A DNA stretch of 43,524 bases from an uncultured Blautia sp. (GTDB lineage Bacteria > Bacillota > Clostridia > Lachnospirales > Lachnospiraceae), in NCBI GenBank assembly GCA_944380235.1, contig CALWHD010000078.1:1-43524 (forward strand), read 5' to 3'. Made by a program: the position numbers and the translations under genes. Below the pieces are notes generated by a model, which had not been told where the DNA came from, ran no database searches, and saw only the letters and a program-made list of their open reading frames with translations. Position 1 is the first letter of the stretch; each line of letters begins with the position of its first letter. Below are positions 25,123 through 33,143 of the stretch, piece by piece.

Positions 25123-25695
25123 TCACTTTCGTCCATATCTGTTTCTGTACTGTGTTTTTGCATATGTTGTATATTTCTCCACAAATGTGCTTTTTGCATT
25201 AGTATAAGCATCTCTGTTATGCTCATATTTTTTCCAGAGAGAAATCTTCAGCCTTTCGTATTCCGCTGCAAGAGCGGGATTGTCATTCATATAATCCCGA
25301 AAATACAATTCATCATTATCTCCATAATAGCGCAGATGTACGTGGAATACCTTTTCTGCAAATCCCTCGTTTGTATATCCTTTATTAAAGGATTTTCTGT
25401 TTTTTCCTTCAGACATACATATATAACCACAATTTATAAGCCTGTCCTTTATATCTGTCATGGAAGTATTCTCTGGAAGTTCAATAAGGATATCAATAAT
25501 TGGTTTTGCCCATATATTATGGATTGCTGTACTTCCGATATGGCTTATTCTCAAATCTGTGTCATATAAAAAGGACTTTATTTTTTGTTTTTCTTCTTCG
25601 TACCAATCTCTCCAGTAATTTTGATGTTCAGAAAGAATTATGGGAAACAATTCCCATAATTCTTCCAGTGCCATTTCAGACAGTGCTTTCCTCAT
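25123..25695 (-). CDS. GrpB/UPF0157 family protein (nucleotidyltransferase fold)
   Basis: A 190-residue member of the GrpB family. The signature RISHIGSTAIHNIWAKPIIDILIEL contains the GS and D-x-D like pattern of the nucleotidyltransferase superfamily. FHVHLRYYGDNDELYFRDY followed by LAAEYERLKISLWKKY is the family C-terminal half. GGAGG precedes the ATG. Members are usually of unknown substrate; some are fused to CoaE. First gene of an apparent pair with the downstream GNAT. Confidence 0.88.
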   Translation of the reverse strand: MRKALSEMALEELWELFPIILSEHQNYWRDWYEEEKQKIKSFLYDTDLRISHIGSTAIHNIWAKPIIDILIELPENTSMTDIKDRLINCGYICMSEGKNRKSFNKGYTNEGFAEKVFHVHLRYYGDNDELYFRDYMNDNPALAAEYERLKISLWKKYEHNRDAYTNAKSTFVEKYTTYAKTQYRNRYGRK

Positions 25696-25743
25696 ATACC
25701 CCTCCGAAATTCTCCATTTCTTCCCTAATAGGTATCCGTTTTT

Positions 25744-26532
25744 TTATTTCCAGATCACATCCGGTTCTTTTCTGGGCGCGGTTCGGACGTAATGCCGCAT
25801 CGGATATCCTAACAGCATACATGCCCGAATAGCTTTATCTTCTATTCCAAGCCATTTTTTCAGTTTCTCATTGGCATCGGCAATTCTGGCAAGATAACCG
25901 TTGTATAACACACCCAATCCCACAGAGACCGCCATAGTCTCAATATTTTGGGCTGCCAGTCCTGCGTCCAGAAGATAGTCTGAGGTAATAAAAAGTACCA
26001 CTGGTGCGTTTCGAAAGAGAAAATCATCTTTTAGATCTGCCTTTCTGCGCCGATTAAAAGAAAAATACGGCAGCATGTCTCTTCCGGCAGCTTTTCCCTC
26101 CTGCTTTTCGATCTCATCAATATACTCCCAAACCATATGTTTTAGTTGTATCAGCTCTTTTTGAACAAATATAAAACCGTTGCTCTGACTGTTTTTTGCT
26201 GTAGCTGTATAACGTCCCGCCTGCACCAGGAGTTCCAAATCGCTGCTTTTTACTTCTTTCTCTTTATAATCACGGACGCTTCGGCGGAATTTGATACTGT
26301 GCAGAACCTGTTCCGGCTGCAGGCAGAAACTTTCTGCATCATACTCTTCTATATCTTTCATATCATATTCCGGAATGCTTACTGCTGCCGCAGGACAAAC
26401 AGCCACACAATGTCCGCACTGGATACACTCCTTTTTTATTCTGGCTTTTTCTCCTATCTCAATATTAAATGCCAGACAATCCTCTGCGCACACTCCGCAG
26501 CCAATACATTTTTCATGATCAATGATTACCAT
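25744..26532 (-). CDS. Ferredoxin-nitroreductase fusion protein
   Basis: A 262-residue flavin reductase with its own electron-carrying module. Residues 1-50 hold two [4Fe-4S] motifs: CxxCxxCxxxC at Cys9, 12, 15, 19 and again at Cys36, 39, 42, 46. The remainder is a nitroreductase-like FMN domain with the FRRSVRDYKEKEV start, SQSNGFIFV, and later GLAAQNIETMAVSVGLGVLYNG. This architecture is common in anaerobic Clostridia and accepts electrons from ferredoxin-type donors. Physiological substrate unknown. AGGAGG precedes the ATG. Confidence 0.9.
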   Translation of the reverse strand: MVIIDHEKCIGCGVCAEDCLAFNIEIGEKARIKKECIQCGHCVAVCPAAAVSIPEYDMKDIEEYDAESFCLQPEQVLHSIKFRRSVRDYKEKEVKSSDLELLVQAGRYTATAKNSQSNGFIFVQKELIQLKHMVWEYIDEIEKQEGKAAGRDMLPYFSFNRRRKADLKDDFLFRNAPVVLFITSDYLLDAGLAAQNIETMAVSVGLGVLYNGYLARIADANEKLKKWLGIEDKAIRACMLLGYPMRHYVRTAPRKEPDVIWK

Positions 26533-26675
26533 AAAGCTCCTCCTTCAATAAACAGATAATGTACTGAAATCCACACCAAAGGCGGGACAATATGTTCAGA
26601 TTTGAATCTCTGTGTCTTTGACAGGCTTCCTTTCTCTCTGTGCATGTTTTCCTTTGAAAAAAGGACATCTTTTTC

Positions 26676-27331
26676 CTATACATTGATTATTCCCGGAAGA
26701 ACGACTGCACTGAACTTCTTTTTTTCCATGGAGATCCCGAAATGTTCCTGCACAAAATCAACAGCGGCAAGAATTGACAGATAGGAGTCTCTCTTACAGC
26801 ACCGGGGACCTCCGATCAGTCCAATTTCCTCCAATGCTTTGGCAGTCATAAGATGAGAGAGTGCAAAAGGCTCTTTTGTCAGCGGTGTGGATTTTGAAAG
26901 AATAGAGACAAACATTCCAGTGCTGATCCTGCTCCGCAGGCACCCCAAAATCCGCAGGCACCTCCAGGCACACTTTTGCCTCTGCTCTGCATTTCAGTCA
27001 ATGCCTCTTCCAGCTCAATGTCTCCCCCTGCATTGCGATACGCAGTGAGAAGAGCAGCTCCCACCATTACGTGGTGCTCCGGTCCGTGCATATGGCAAAA
27101 AGGCTGGTCCATCATCTTTTCTATAATATCCAGCGGATTCTTTGACCTCTCTTTAAGACATAAGCCAATCAGCACATCCATTCCTTTCATATGACATTCA
27201 TTGCACACATAATGTCCATTTCTGCATCTCGTCCTGCTGTTCTCTCTTTTGCGGTAAACAGTACATTCCATAGGTTCCTCTGTTTCCAGATATCCCAGCG
27301 GCGCCTTACATATTAAACACTCTTCTTTAAT
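26676..27331 (-). pseudogene. Frameshifted DUF5714-domain gene
   Basis: Two overlapping frames together encode one DUF5714-type protein of about 218 residues. The first frame gives ECLICKAPLGYLETEEP, then CRNGHYVCNECHMKGMD, MHGPEHHVMVGAALLTAYR and SVPGGACGFWGACGAG. Near 26927 the phase shifts by one base and the second frame continues ISTGMFVSILSKSTPLTKE, LIGGPRCCKRDSYLS and a normal C-terminus. Total length is 656 bases, one short of a multiple of three, fitting a single-base deletion. The N-terminal Cys pair lies before the first ATG in frame; the ribosome binding site GAGGAG is followed by ATT instead of ATG. So both start and frame are damaged. A sequencing error would explain the frameshift but not the start. 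Confidence 0.75.
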
Positions 27332-27349
27332 AAATCTCCTCTGAATTTT

Positions 27350-27387
27350 CTGAGTTTTAGATCAAGATTTCTCAATTCAAAACTCAG
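27350..27387. other. Hairpin between the flavodoxin and DUF5714 genes
   Basis: Perfect 9-bp arms (27350-27358 with 27379-27387), with further partial pairing inside. No U tract follows on either strand, so it is more likely an mRNA-processing or stabilising hairpin than a terminator. Confidence 0.45.
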
Positions 27388-27390
27388 AGG

Positions 27391-27915
27391 TTATTGTATT
27401 TCTTCCACAATAGGTTTTAAAGAATCATAATCGACAAAATCAACCTTCTGGTTAAAGGTATCTATCATCGCTTTTACTTCCGCTGTTTTCTTTTCCTCCG
27501 GAAGATTTTTGACCTTATTATACAGCAGTGTCATCATTGTTTTATGTATAAAGTTTAACTTTCCATAATCTATTCCGCCTCTCAAATGGAAAACAGTCAT
27601 ATTCTTCATAATTCTTTCCGGCACTTGCTGTCTGATGGAATTTTTTATGTTGTCTGTATTTTCTTTATCGCACACATCGGCCAGCCCAACAGTAACAAGA
27701 ACGACTTTTATATCTTTCTTTAATAGTTTGATGAATTTTTTTAATCCTTTTACACCGCCTGCATACAGTCCTCCAAAATATATGATCTGCTGGTACTCTG
27801 CCAATTCTTTTATATCTTCACAGCTTATAACAGGAATCCCTGTCATTTGGGCGAATTTTTCTGCATATCTCTTTGTTGTTCCATACTGACTTCCATATAT
27901 GATCAAATTTTTCAT
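27391..27915 (-). CDS. Flavodoxin-domain protein
   Basis: A FMN-binding, flavodoxin-like protein of about 174 residues. The phosphate-binding loop is at the N-terminus (LIIYGSQYGTTKRYAEKFA), followed by IIYFGGLYAGGVKGLKKFI (the 50s-loop region) and VVLVTVGLADVC. The C-terminal part (VFHLRGGIDYGKLNFIHKTM) resembles the protoporphyrinogen-oxidase HemG-like flavodoxins (Flavodoxin_5). The start is taken at ATG 27915 with GGGAG 11 bases upstream; a GTG four codons earlier overlaps that site. It directly precedes the damaged DUF5714 gene. Likely an electron carrier or quinone-type reductase. Confidence 0.82.
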   Translation of the reverse strand: MKNLIIYGSQYGTTKRYAEKFAQMTGIPVISCEDIKELAEYQQIIYFGGLYAGGVKGLKKFIKLLKKDIKVVLVTVGLADVCDKENTDNIKNSIRQQVPERIMKNMTVFHLRGGIDYGKLNFIHKTMMTLLYNKVKNLPEEKKTAEVKAMIDTFNQKVDFVDYDSLKPIVEEIQ

Positions 27916-28316
27916 ACGCTTACTCACTCCCAGGTATTTTCTCCTGCACGCAGGGACGGACCGGATTTCTGTATCACTTTAAGCTTTATCGCCCGTTAAT
28001 ATTTCACGATTTTGAATTCATGTCCGATCCAGAAGGTTGCTCCGATAAATAAATCCCATTTTATTGTACCAAAAATTTCAGTCGATCACTATACTCTTTC
28101 ATATAATTCCTCCTTGAAACTCTCTATTATCTCTACTTTTCCTATCATAATATATTTTTTACAAACTCAACTGGAAAAATCATAAAAAAGAGGAATTTTT
28201 CTAAAGAAAATAGCATTCCCAGCAAAAGTTTCAAGGTGATTCTCCAGCTTTGCTGCGGAAAAAAGACCGGAAGCCGCAGCCAAACCACAGAAGTATAAAA
28301 AATAGAAAGGGACTTT
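27916..28316 (-). other. 400-base gap with a possible decayed small gene
   Basis: On the minus strand CAAGGAGG precedes an ATG at 28102 that opens only 13 codons (MKEYSDRLKFLVQ, stop at 28061). A one-base shift at a T5 run would extend it. In another phase the downstream sequence reads KWDLFIGATFWIGHEFKIVK to a stop at about 27998. The strong ribosome binding site and short broken frames suggest a small gene in decay, but no family was recognised. The rest of the gap shows nothing. Confidence 0.35.
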
Positions 28317-31300
28317 TTATAAAAAGTCAAACAGACTCATTTGCGTAACAGCTGTTTTCTGTTTTTGTTTCCCTGTTTTTTCTTCTTTTATATCGTCAGA
28401 ACAAATTTCTTCCAGAAAGCAGGATGGGGCTTTTCTCCATGTAATTACCAGCTCTTCCTTTGCACGGGTAATCCCCACAAAGAACAAACGCCTCTCTTCT
28501 TCTATATTGCAGGTTCCGTCCTTTGCCTCCAGCGGAAGAGTCCCTTCTTCTGCTCCGCACAGAATCACGAACGGAAACTCCAGGCCCTTTGCTCCATGAA
28601 GGGTCATTAAGGTAACTGCATCCGACGTATAAGCTTTTCCCCCGCATCGATACAGATCTCCTTCGGTTCCAAGAGACAGGTTCTCCAGAAATTCATCCAT
28701 TTTCTTATAAAATACCGCCATATGGCAAAGTTTTTCCACTGCCTCATTTTCTTTCATCTCCATCTCTTCTGCCCAGGCACGAAGAATTTTCTCAGGCTTT
28801 GTGCGCTTCAGCATCGGCTGGTATTTTATTTTCATAGTTTCAAAAATTTCCGCAGTCAGCTGATTTTCAGGAAGATTCCACAAAAGCTGCAGGGCAGTCT
28901 GCCGTGAAAGCAGATCCTCTTCTTCCAGAATACTTTTGAAAAAGCATACCGTTCCCCTCACCTTTGGTTCCAGCAGAAAATCGTCTCTGCCTGCCACAAT
29001 ATAAGGAATCCCTTCCTGACGCAGACATTTCTCCAGCAACTTCTCCTGATAATGGGTCCGGTAAAGGATTCCGATATCCCCAAAGCTTTTCTGCTTTCTC
29101 TCTTCCTGTTTTGCAAATCCTGTTTCTGTATCGATCATATCAATCCCGCCTACCTGACGATTGATCTCCTTTGCTGCAAAGATCGCCTCTGACATTTCAC
29201 TGCCGCAGGAGACGATTCTAACTTTTTCTCCCTCCCCGCAAAGAGCCTCAAGTTCTCTAGTATCCCCCGGGTTATGAGAGATCAGGTTCAAGGAGGTTCT
29301 TATAATCTCTCCGGAAGATCTGTAATTTTCTGTCAGCCGGATTGTTCTCAGCTCCGGTCTGTCTTCCTTCAGCTTTTCAAAGCATCCCGCATCAGAACCA
29401 CGAAATCCATAGATAGACTGGTCGGGATCTCCGATAACAAATAATTCCCGGGTATGTCTGCTCCATTCCCGGATCAGTTCATACTGCACAGGATTGATAT
29501 CCTGGAATTCGTCGATCATAAGGTAATGGAACTCAGGCATCGTCTCCTGTGTCTCGCGGTTTTCTCTCAAGATTTCCAGGGTTCTGATAATCAGATCATC
29601 AAAGTCCATTACGTTTTTTTCTTTCAGCATGTTCTCGTAGGCAGAAAATGCTTCTTCTGAAATTTTCGCTTTCTGGTGAAGCGCCTGTGCTGTTTTCCTT
29701 AGGGAAATTTCATTTAAAAACTGCTTTACGCTTCCCTTAATTTCATATTCTTCCATTACTTTCTTTGCCAGTTCTTCTGTCTGCATCTGATCTGCCAGTA
29801 CAAAGGCAATTCCCTGCTTTTTCAGAAAATCCAGGCAAATAGAATGAAAAGTCCCTGTCTGCATCTGCCGAAGAGAACGGCTTGATCCCAGCTGGAGTTT
29901 CAACCTCTCCTTTATTTCCCGGGCCGCCTTGTTGGTAAAAGTCACGGCTGTGATTTCAGAGGGTTTTACCTTTCTTCTCTCCATCAGATAAAGGATTCTG
30001 AAGATCAATGTCCTGGTCTTTCCTGTTCCGGGTCCTGCAATGACCGCAACCGCCGGATCAAGAGCTTCTACAGCCTCTTTCTGTCTTTGATTCAATTTAT
30101 TCTCTGTTTCCTGTTTGTTTTGATGTACTTCTGATTTTCTTTTTTCTGGTTCCTGTTCAGGGCTTTGCTTTTCCCGCTTATCCTGAACCTTTCTATCTGG
30201 AAATACCGTTTTTTCTCCTTCTGTTTCCTGCTTGATTCCAAGGCTGTCAAAAAAATCCATCTGTCCTTCTGTATCTTCCAGCTCATAGGGTTTAAAAAGC
30301 TGGATGGTGCCGTATTCCCCGTCAAATCCGGGATGGCGGTCCACCTTGCCTTCCCGCAGTCTGCGGATTCCTTCTGCCACAAAGAAGCCGGCTTCTTTCC
30401 TGATGTCCTCTATAGGAACTTTCCTTAAGATCTCAAACTCAGGAGCCAGTCTGGTGATCAGCTTTTCATACTGCTGCTGTACCCCTGCACTGGCAGCGGA
30501 TCGTCCGGTGGATGAGGCAATCAGTTCCGGCAGGGGCACCAAACTTTCAAAGGGTTTTGCATTTTGGGGAACATAGCCTGCCGGACGGTCTGCAAGTGCT
30601 TCCACTCTGTGTTCCACGCCTATGGTAATTTTTTTCCCGCAGACCGGGCAGACTCCGCCGTACGCTATGGTCTGTGCAGGAGACAGACACATATGGCACT
30701 TCCGGTGCCCGTCATAATGATACTTGCCTTCTTCCGGAAAGAATTCTATGGTTCCGTAAAGTCCCTCTCCTGTCTGAATCGCTTTTTCAAGTCCCGCATA
30801 GGATAATTCTATATCCATCAGGTTGGCTTCTCTTCCCAGTTTTGCCGGAGAATGTGCATCCGAATTTGAAATCAGCTGGAGTCCGTCCAGATCCGAAACT
30901 CTCCAGTTCATGGGCGGATCAGAGGAAAGCCCTGTCTCCACCGCATGTACATATTTTTTCAGATCTCCGAAACATTCTTCCACAGAATCGAAACCTGAAA
31001 AGGCTCCGAACATGGCAAAATGCGGCGTCCAGATATGGGCAGGTACAAAAATCCCATGCGGAACAAGTTCCAGCATAATTTCAAGCAGGTCTCTGCAGTC
31101 CAGTCCCAAAATAGGTCTTCCGTCAGAATGAATATTTCCTATGGTCTCCAGTTTCCCGGCGAGAAGTTCCGCCTCCTCAAGCCCCGGAAGAATCAGAAGA
31201 CTGTGTACCTTTCTCACTTTTTCATTCTTTTTATAGATAGAACTGATCTCCCCGGTGACTGCAAATCTGGGTTCCATATGATCGGGTACAGACTCATCTT

Positions 31301-31514
31301 TGATCCTATACTCCTCCTTAAGTTTATACAGCCCGTCTTCTGCAGGAATCAGTTTTTCTTTCAGTTCCTCCCGCCACGCAGGATGTGTGAAATCACCTGT
31401 TCCTATAATATGGATCCCTTTCTTTCGCGCCGCCAGCTCCAAGTGCTCCGGATCCCCTTCCCTACTGGTCGCTCTGGAAAATCTGGAATGTATATGTAAA
31501 TCAGACAGATACAT
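28317..31514 (-). CDS. EndoQ-like PHP nuclease fused to a UvrD/PcrA-type DNA helicase
   Basis: A 1065-residue protein in two parts. Residues 1 to about 410 match the PHP-fold endonuclease Q type (TIGR00375-like): LSDLHIHSRFSRATS, GTGDFTHPAWREEL, VPAHIWTPHFAMFG, SNSDAHSPAKLGRE, and a zinc-finger pair (CHMC near 273, then CPVC). EndoQ cuts 5' of deaminated bases. Residues about 475-1065 form a superfamily 1A helicase: GPGTGKT (about 494), TFTNKAAREIKERL, DEFQDINPVQYELI, GDPDQSIYGFRGSD, LTENYRSSGEI, TLHGAKGLEFPFVI and FFVGITRAKEEL. A charged linker (about 430-475) joins them. The start is the ATG with GAGGTG before it. The stop lies within a small T-rich palindrome (28311-28328). A DNA-repair role combining incision and unwinding is inferred. 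Confidence 0.88.
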   Translation of the reverse strand: MYLSDLHIHSRFSRATSREGDPEHLELAARKKGIHIIGTGDFTHPAWREELKEKLIPAEDGLYKLKEEYRIKDESVPDHMEPRFAVTGEISSIYKKNEKVRKVHSLLILPGLEEAELLAGKLETIGNIHSDGRPILGLDCRDLLEIMLELVPHGIFVPAHIWTPHFAMFGAFSGFDSVEECFGDLKKYVHAVETGLSSDPPMNWRVSDLDGLQLISNSDAHSPAKLGREANLMDIELSYAGLEKAIQTGEGLYGTIEFFPEEGKYHYDGHRKCHMCLSPAQTIAYGGVCPVCGKKITIGVEHRVEALADRPAGYVPQNAKPFESLVPLPELIASSTGRSAASAGVQQQYEKLITRLAPEFEILRKVPIEDIRKEAGFFVAEGIRRLREGKVDRHPGFDGEYGTIQLFKPYELEDTEGQMDFFDSLGIKQETEGEKTVFPDRKVQDKREKQSPEQEPEKRKSEVHQNKQETENKLNQRQKEAVEALDPAVAVIAGPGTGKTRTLIFRILYLMERRKVKPSEITAVTFTNKAAREIKERLKLQLGSSRSLRQMQTGTFHSICLDFLKKQGIAFVLADQMQTEELAKKVMEEYEIKGSVKQFLNEISLRKTAQALHQKAKISEEAFSAYENMLKEKNVMDFDDLIIRTLEILRENRETQETMPEFHYLMIDEFQDINPVQYELIREWSRHTRELFVIGDPDQSIYGFRGSDAGCFEKLKEDRPELRTIRLTENYRSSGEIIRTSLNLISHNPGDTRELEALCGEGEKVRIVSCGSEMSEAIFAAKEINRQVGGIDMIDTETGFAKQEERKQKSFGDIGILYRTHYQEKLLEKCLRQEGIPYIVAGRDDFLLEPKVRGTVCFFKSILEEEDLLSRQTALQLLWNLPENQLTAEIFETMKIKYQPMLKRTKPEKILRAWAEEMEMKENEAVEKLCHMAVFYKKMDEFLENLSLGTEGDLYRCGGKAYTSDAVTLMTLHGAKGLEFPFVILCGAEEGTLPLEAKDGTCNIEEERRLFFVGITRAKEELVITWRKAPSCFLEEICSDDIKEEKTGKQKQKTAVTQMSLFDFL

Positions 31515-31576
31515 GATCACACCTCTCTTTTCTCTCGCTTTGTCTCTTATTATAACTCTGATTCCCTGTTTTTGTC

Positions 31577-31616
31577 TTGCTTTTCCTTACTGCTTTTTAT
31601 ATACTTAAAGCAGTAA
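31577..31616 (+). promoter_or_regulatory. Promoter of the MATE gene with overlapping palindromic operator
   Basis: TTGCTT (31577-31582), 17 bases, TATACT (31600-31605). A 10-bp perfect inverted repeat, TTACTGCTTT (31587-31596) and AAAGCAGTAA (31607-31616), brackets the -10 box with a 10-base centre. A repressor dimer bound here would block RNA polymerase. Confidence 0.7.
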
Positions 31617-31670
31617 GCCTAATCTTGGGTTCTCTGAGCGTATCAGGAGAAATATCCAGATTAGGCTTTT
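31615..31670 (+). promoter_or_regulatory. 5' leader hairpin of the MATE transcript
   Basis: AAGCCTAATCT (31615-31625) pairs with 31658-31668; an inner stem (TTCTCTGA with TCAGGAGAA, one bulge) continues it, and TTTT follows. The predicted transcript start is near 31612, so the hairpin begins at the very 5' end, and the GGAGG site comes right after. It could be an attenuator or a 5' stabiliser. Confidence 0.6.
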
Positions 31671-31688
31671 AGCTGGAGGTATTTACAT

Positions 31689-33050
31689 ATGGATAATCAT
31701 TCTTCTGCAACTCTTATGACAAGCGGTCCCATTTGGAAGAGAATCATCACTTTCGCTATTCCTCTTTTCTTTGGGAATCTTTTTCAGCAGCTTTATAATA
31801 CTGCCGATTCTCTCATTGTAGGAAACTTTCTGGGAAGCAGCGCTTTGGCAGCCGTCAGCTCCTCTGGAAATCTGATTTTCCTTCTGGTAGGATTCTTCAA
31901 CGGTATTGCCGTCGGCTCTGGTGTAGTTGTTGCCAAATATTTCGGCGCCGGAAAATTTGCTATGGTAAGGCGGGCCATCCATACCATTGCGGCTTTCGGT
32001 ATTCTATCAGGCATTGTACTTACTCTTGTGGGGATTTTTGCCGCACCTCAGATTCTGATCCTGATGGGTACTCCTGAAGAAGTCCTTCCAAACTCAGTTA
32101 CTTATTTCCGTATTTATTTTGCCGGCTCCCTTGCTTTTGTTATGTACAACTTCCTTGTTGGTATCCTGCAGTCTGTGGGAGACAGCAGACATCCTCTGAT
32201 CTATCTGATGATATCATCTGTGGTAAATATTGTACTTGATCTGATCCTCGTGGCAGGATTTCATTTCGGTGTAGGCTCTGCTGCCCTTGCCACAGTGATC
32301 TCCCAGATAATCAGCGCTCTGCTCTGCCTCCGACAGCTTTTAAAGAGTCCGGAAGAATACCGGCTGAACATGAAAAAAGTGCGGCTGGATCCGATCATGC
32401 TGCGGCATATTATCTCGAACGGTCTTCCCGCCGGACTCCAGAATTCCATTATTTCTCTGGCAAATGTGGTGGTTCAGTCCAACATCAATAAATTCGGAGC
32501 CATGGCAGTGGCAGGATGCGGTTCCTACTCTAAGATTGAAGGCTTCGGTTTTCTCCCTATTACCTGTTTTGCTCTTGCCCTCACCACCTTTATCGGACAG
32601 AATCTGGGAGCAAAGGAATATGACCGGGCAAAGAAAGGTGCCGTGTTCGGGGTAATCTGCTCACTCTCCATTGCAGAGCTGGTGGGCATAGTAATTTATA
32701 TTTTTTCTCCATACCTGATTTCCGGCTTTAACCATTCTCCTGAGGTAATCTCCTACGGAACTGCCCAGGCACATACAGTAACTCTTTTTTATTTTCTCCT
32801 GGCATTTTCTCACTGTATGGCAGGTATTCTAAGAGGTGCAGGAAAGTCTGCAGTTCCCATGTTTGTCATGCTGGTATGCTGGTGTATCATCCGTGTTAGT
32901 TATATTACCGTTACGGTAAACTTTATCCACGATATCCGAGTCATCTTCTGGGCATATCCTATTACATGGTGCTTAAGCTCTGTCACCTTCCTTATCTACT
33001 TCCTGAAGTCAGACTGGCTTCATGGCTTTGAAAAAAAGACTGCATTCTGA
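31689..33050 (+). CDS. MATE-family multidrug/cation efflux transporter
   Basis: A 453-residue polytopic membrane protein with the 12-helix MATE pattern. The N-terminal stretch PIWKRIITFAIPLFFGNLFQ and QLYNTADSLIVGNFLG is diagnostic. SSSGNLIFLLVGFFNGIAVG, GILQSVGDSRHPLIYL and the second-half counterpart (NGLPAGLQNSIISLANVVVQ; GILRGAGKSAVPMFV) follow. MATE proteins export drugs or metabolites in exchange for Na+ or H+. GGAGG lies 9 bases before the ATG. The gene is monocistronic, with a palindrome over its promoter suggesting repression by an unlinked regulator. Substrate unknown. Confidence 0.92.
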   Translation: MDNHSSATLMTSGPIWKRIITFAIPLFFGNLFQQLYNTADSLIVGNFLGSSALAAVSSSGNLIFLLVGFFNGIAVGSGVVVAKYFGAGKFAMVRRAIHTIAAFGILSGIVLTLVGIFAAPQILILMGTPEEVLPNSVTYFRIYFAGSLAFVMYNFLVGILQSVGDSRHPLIYLMISSVVNIVLDLILVAGFHFGVGSAALATVISQIISALLCLRQLLKSPEEYRLNMKKVRLDPIMLRHIISNGLPAGLQNSIISLANVVVQSNINKFGAMAVAGCGSYSKIEGFGFLPITCFALALTTFIGQNLGAKEYDRAKKGAVFGVICSLSIAELVGIVIYIFSPYLISGFNHSPEVISYGTAQAHTVTLFYFLLAFSHCMAGILRGAGKSAVPMFVMLVCWCIIRVSYITVTVNFIHDIRVIFWAYPITWCLSSVTFLIYFLKSDWLHGFEKKTAF

Positions 33051-33071
33051 AAAGTTTTATACTTGCAGAAA

Positions 33072-33126
33072 GGGCGGAAGATTTTCAGAAAAAGCTGGAT
33101 TCTCTTTTTCTGAAAATCTTCCGCCC
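33072..33126. terminator. Strong bidirectional hairpin between the MATE and PrsA-like genes
   Basis: A perfect 23-bp stem (33072-33094 with 33104-33126) with a 9-base loop, placed between convergent stops. T tracts after it are short on both sides, but stem length favours termination of both transcripts. Confidence 0.85.
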
Positions 33127-33143
33127 TGTTTCACGGGTTTTCC

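Noticed and set aside
26925..26945. Programmed ribosomal frameshift in the DUF5714 gene
   Set aside because: No slippery heptamer or downstream stimulatory structure is evident at the phase change, so a simple indel is more likely.
28145..28330. 61-residue frame at the 3' end of the helicase gene
   Set aside because: It begins inside the helicase coding end in another phase, lacks a ribosome binding site, and shows no similarity.
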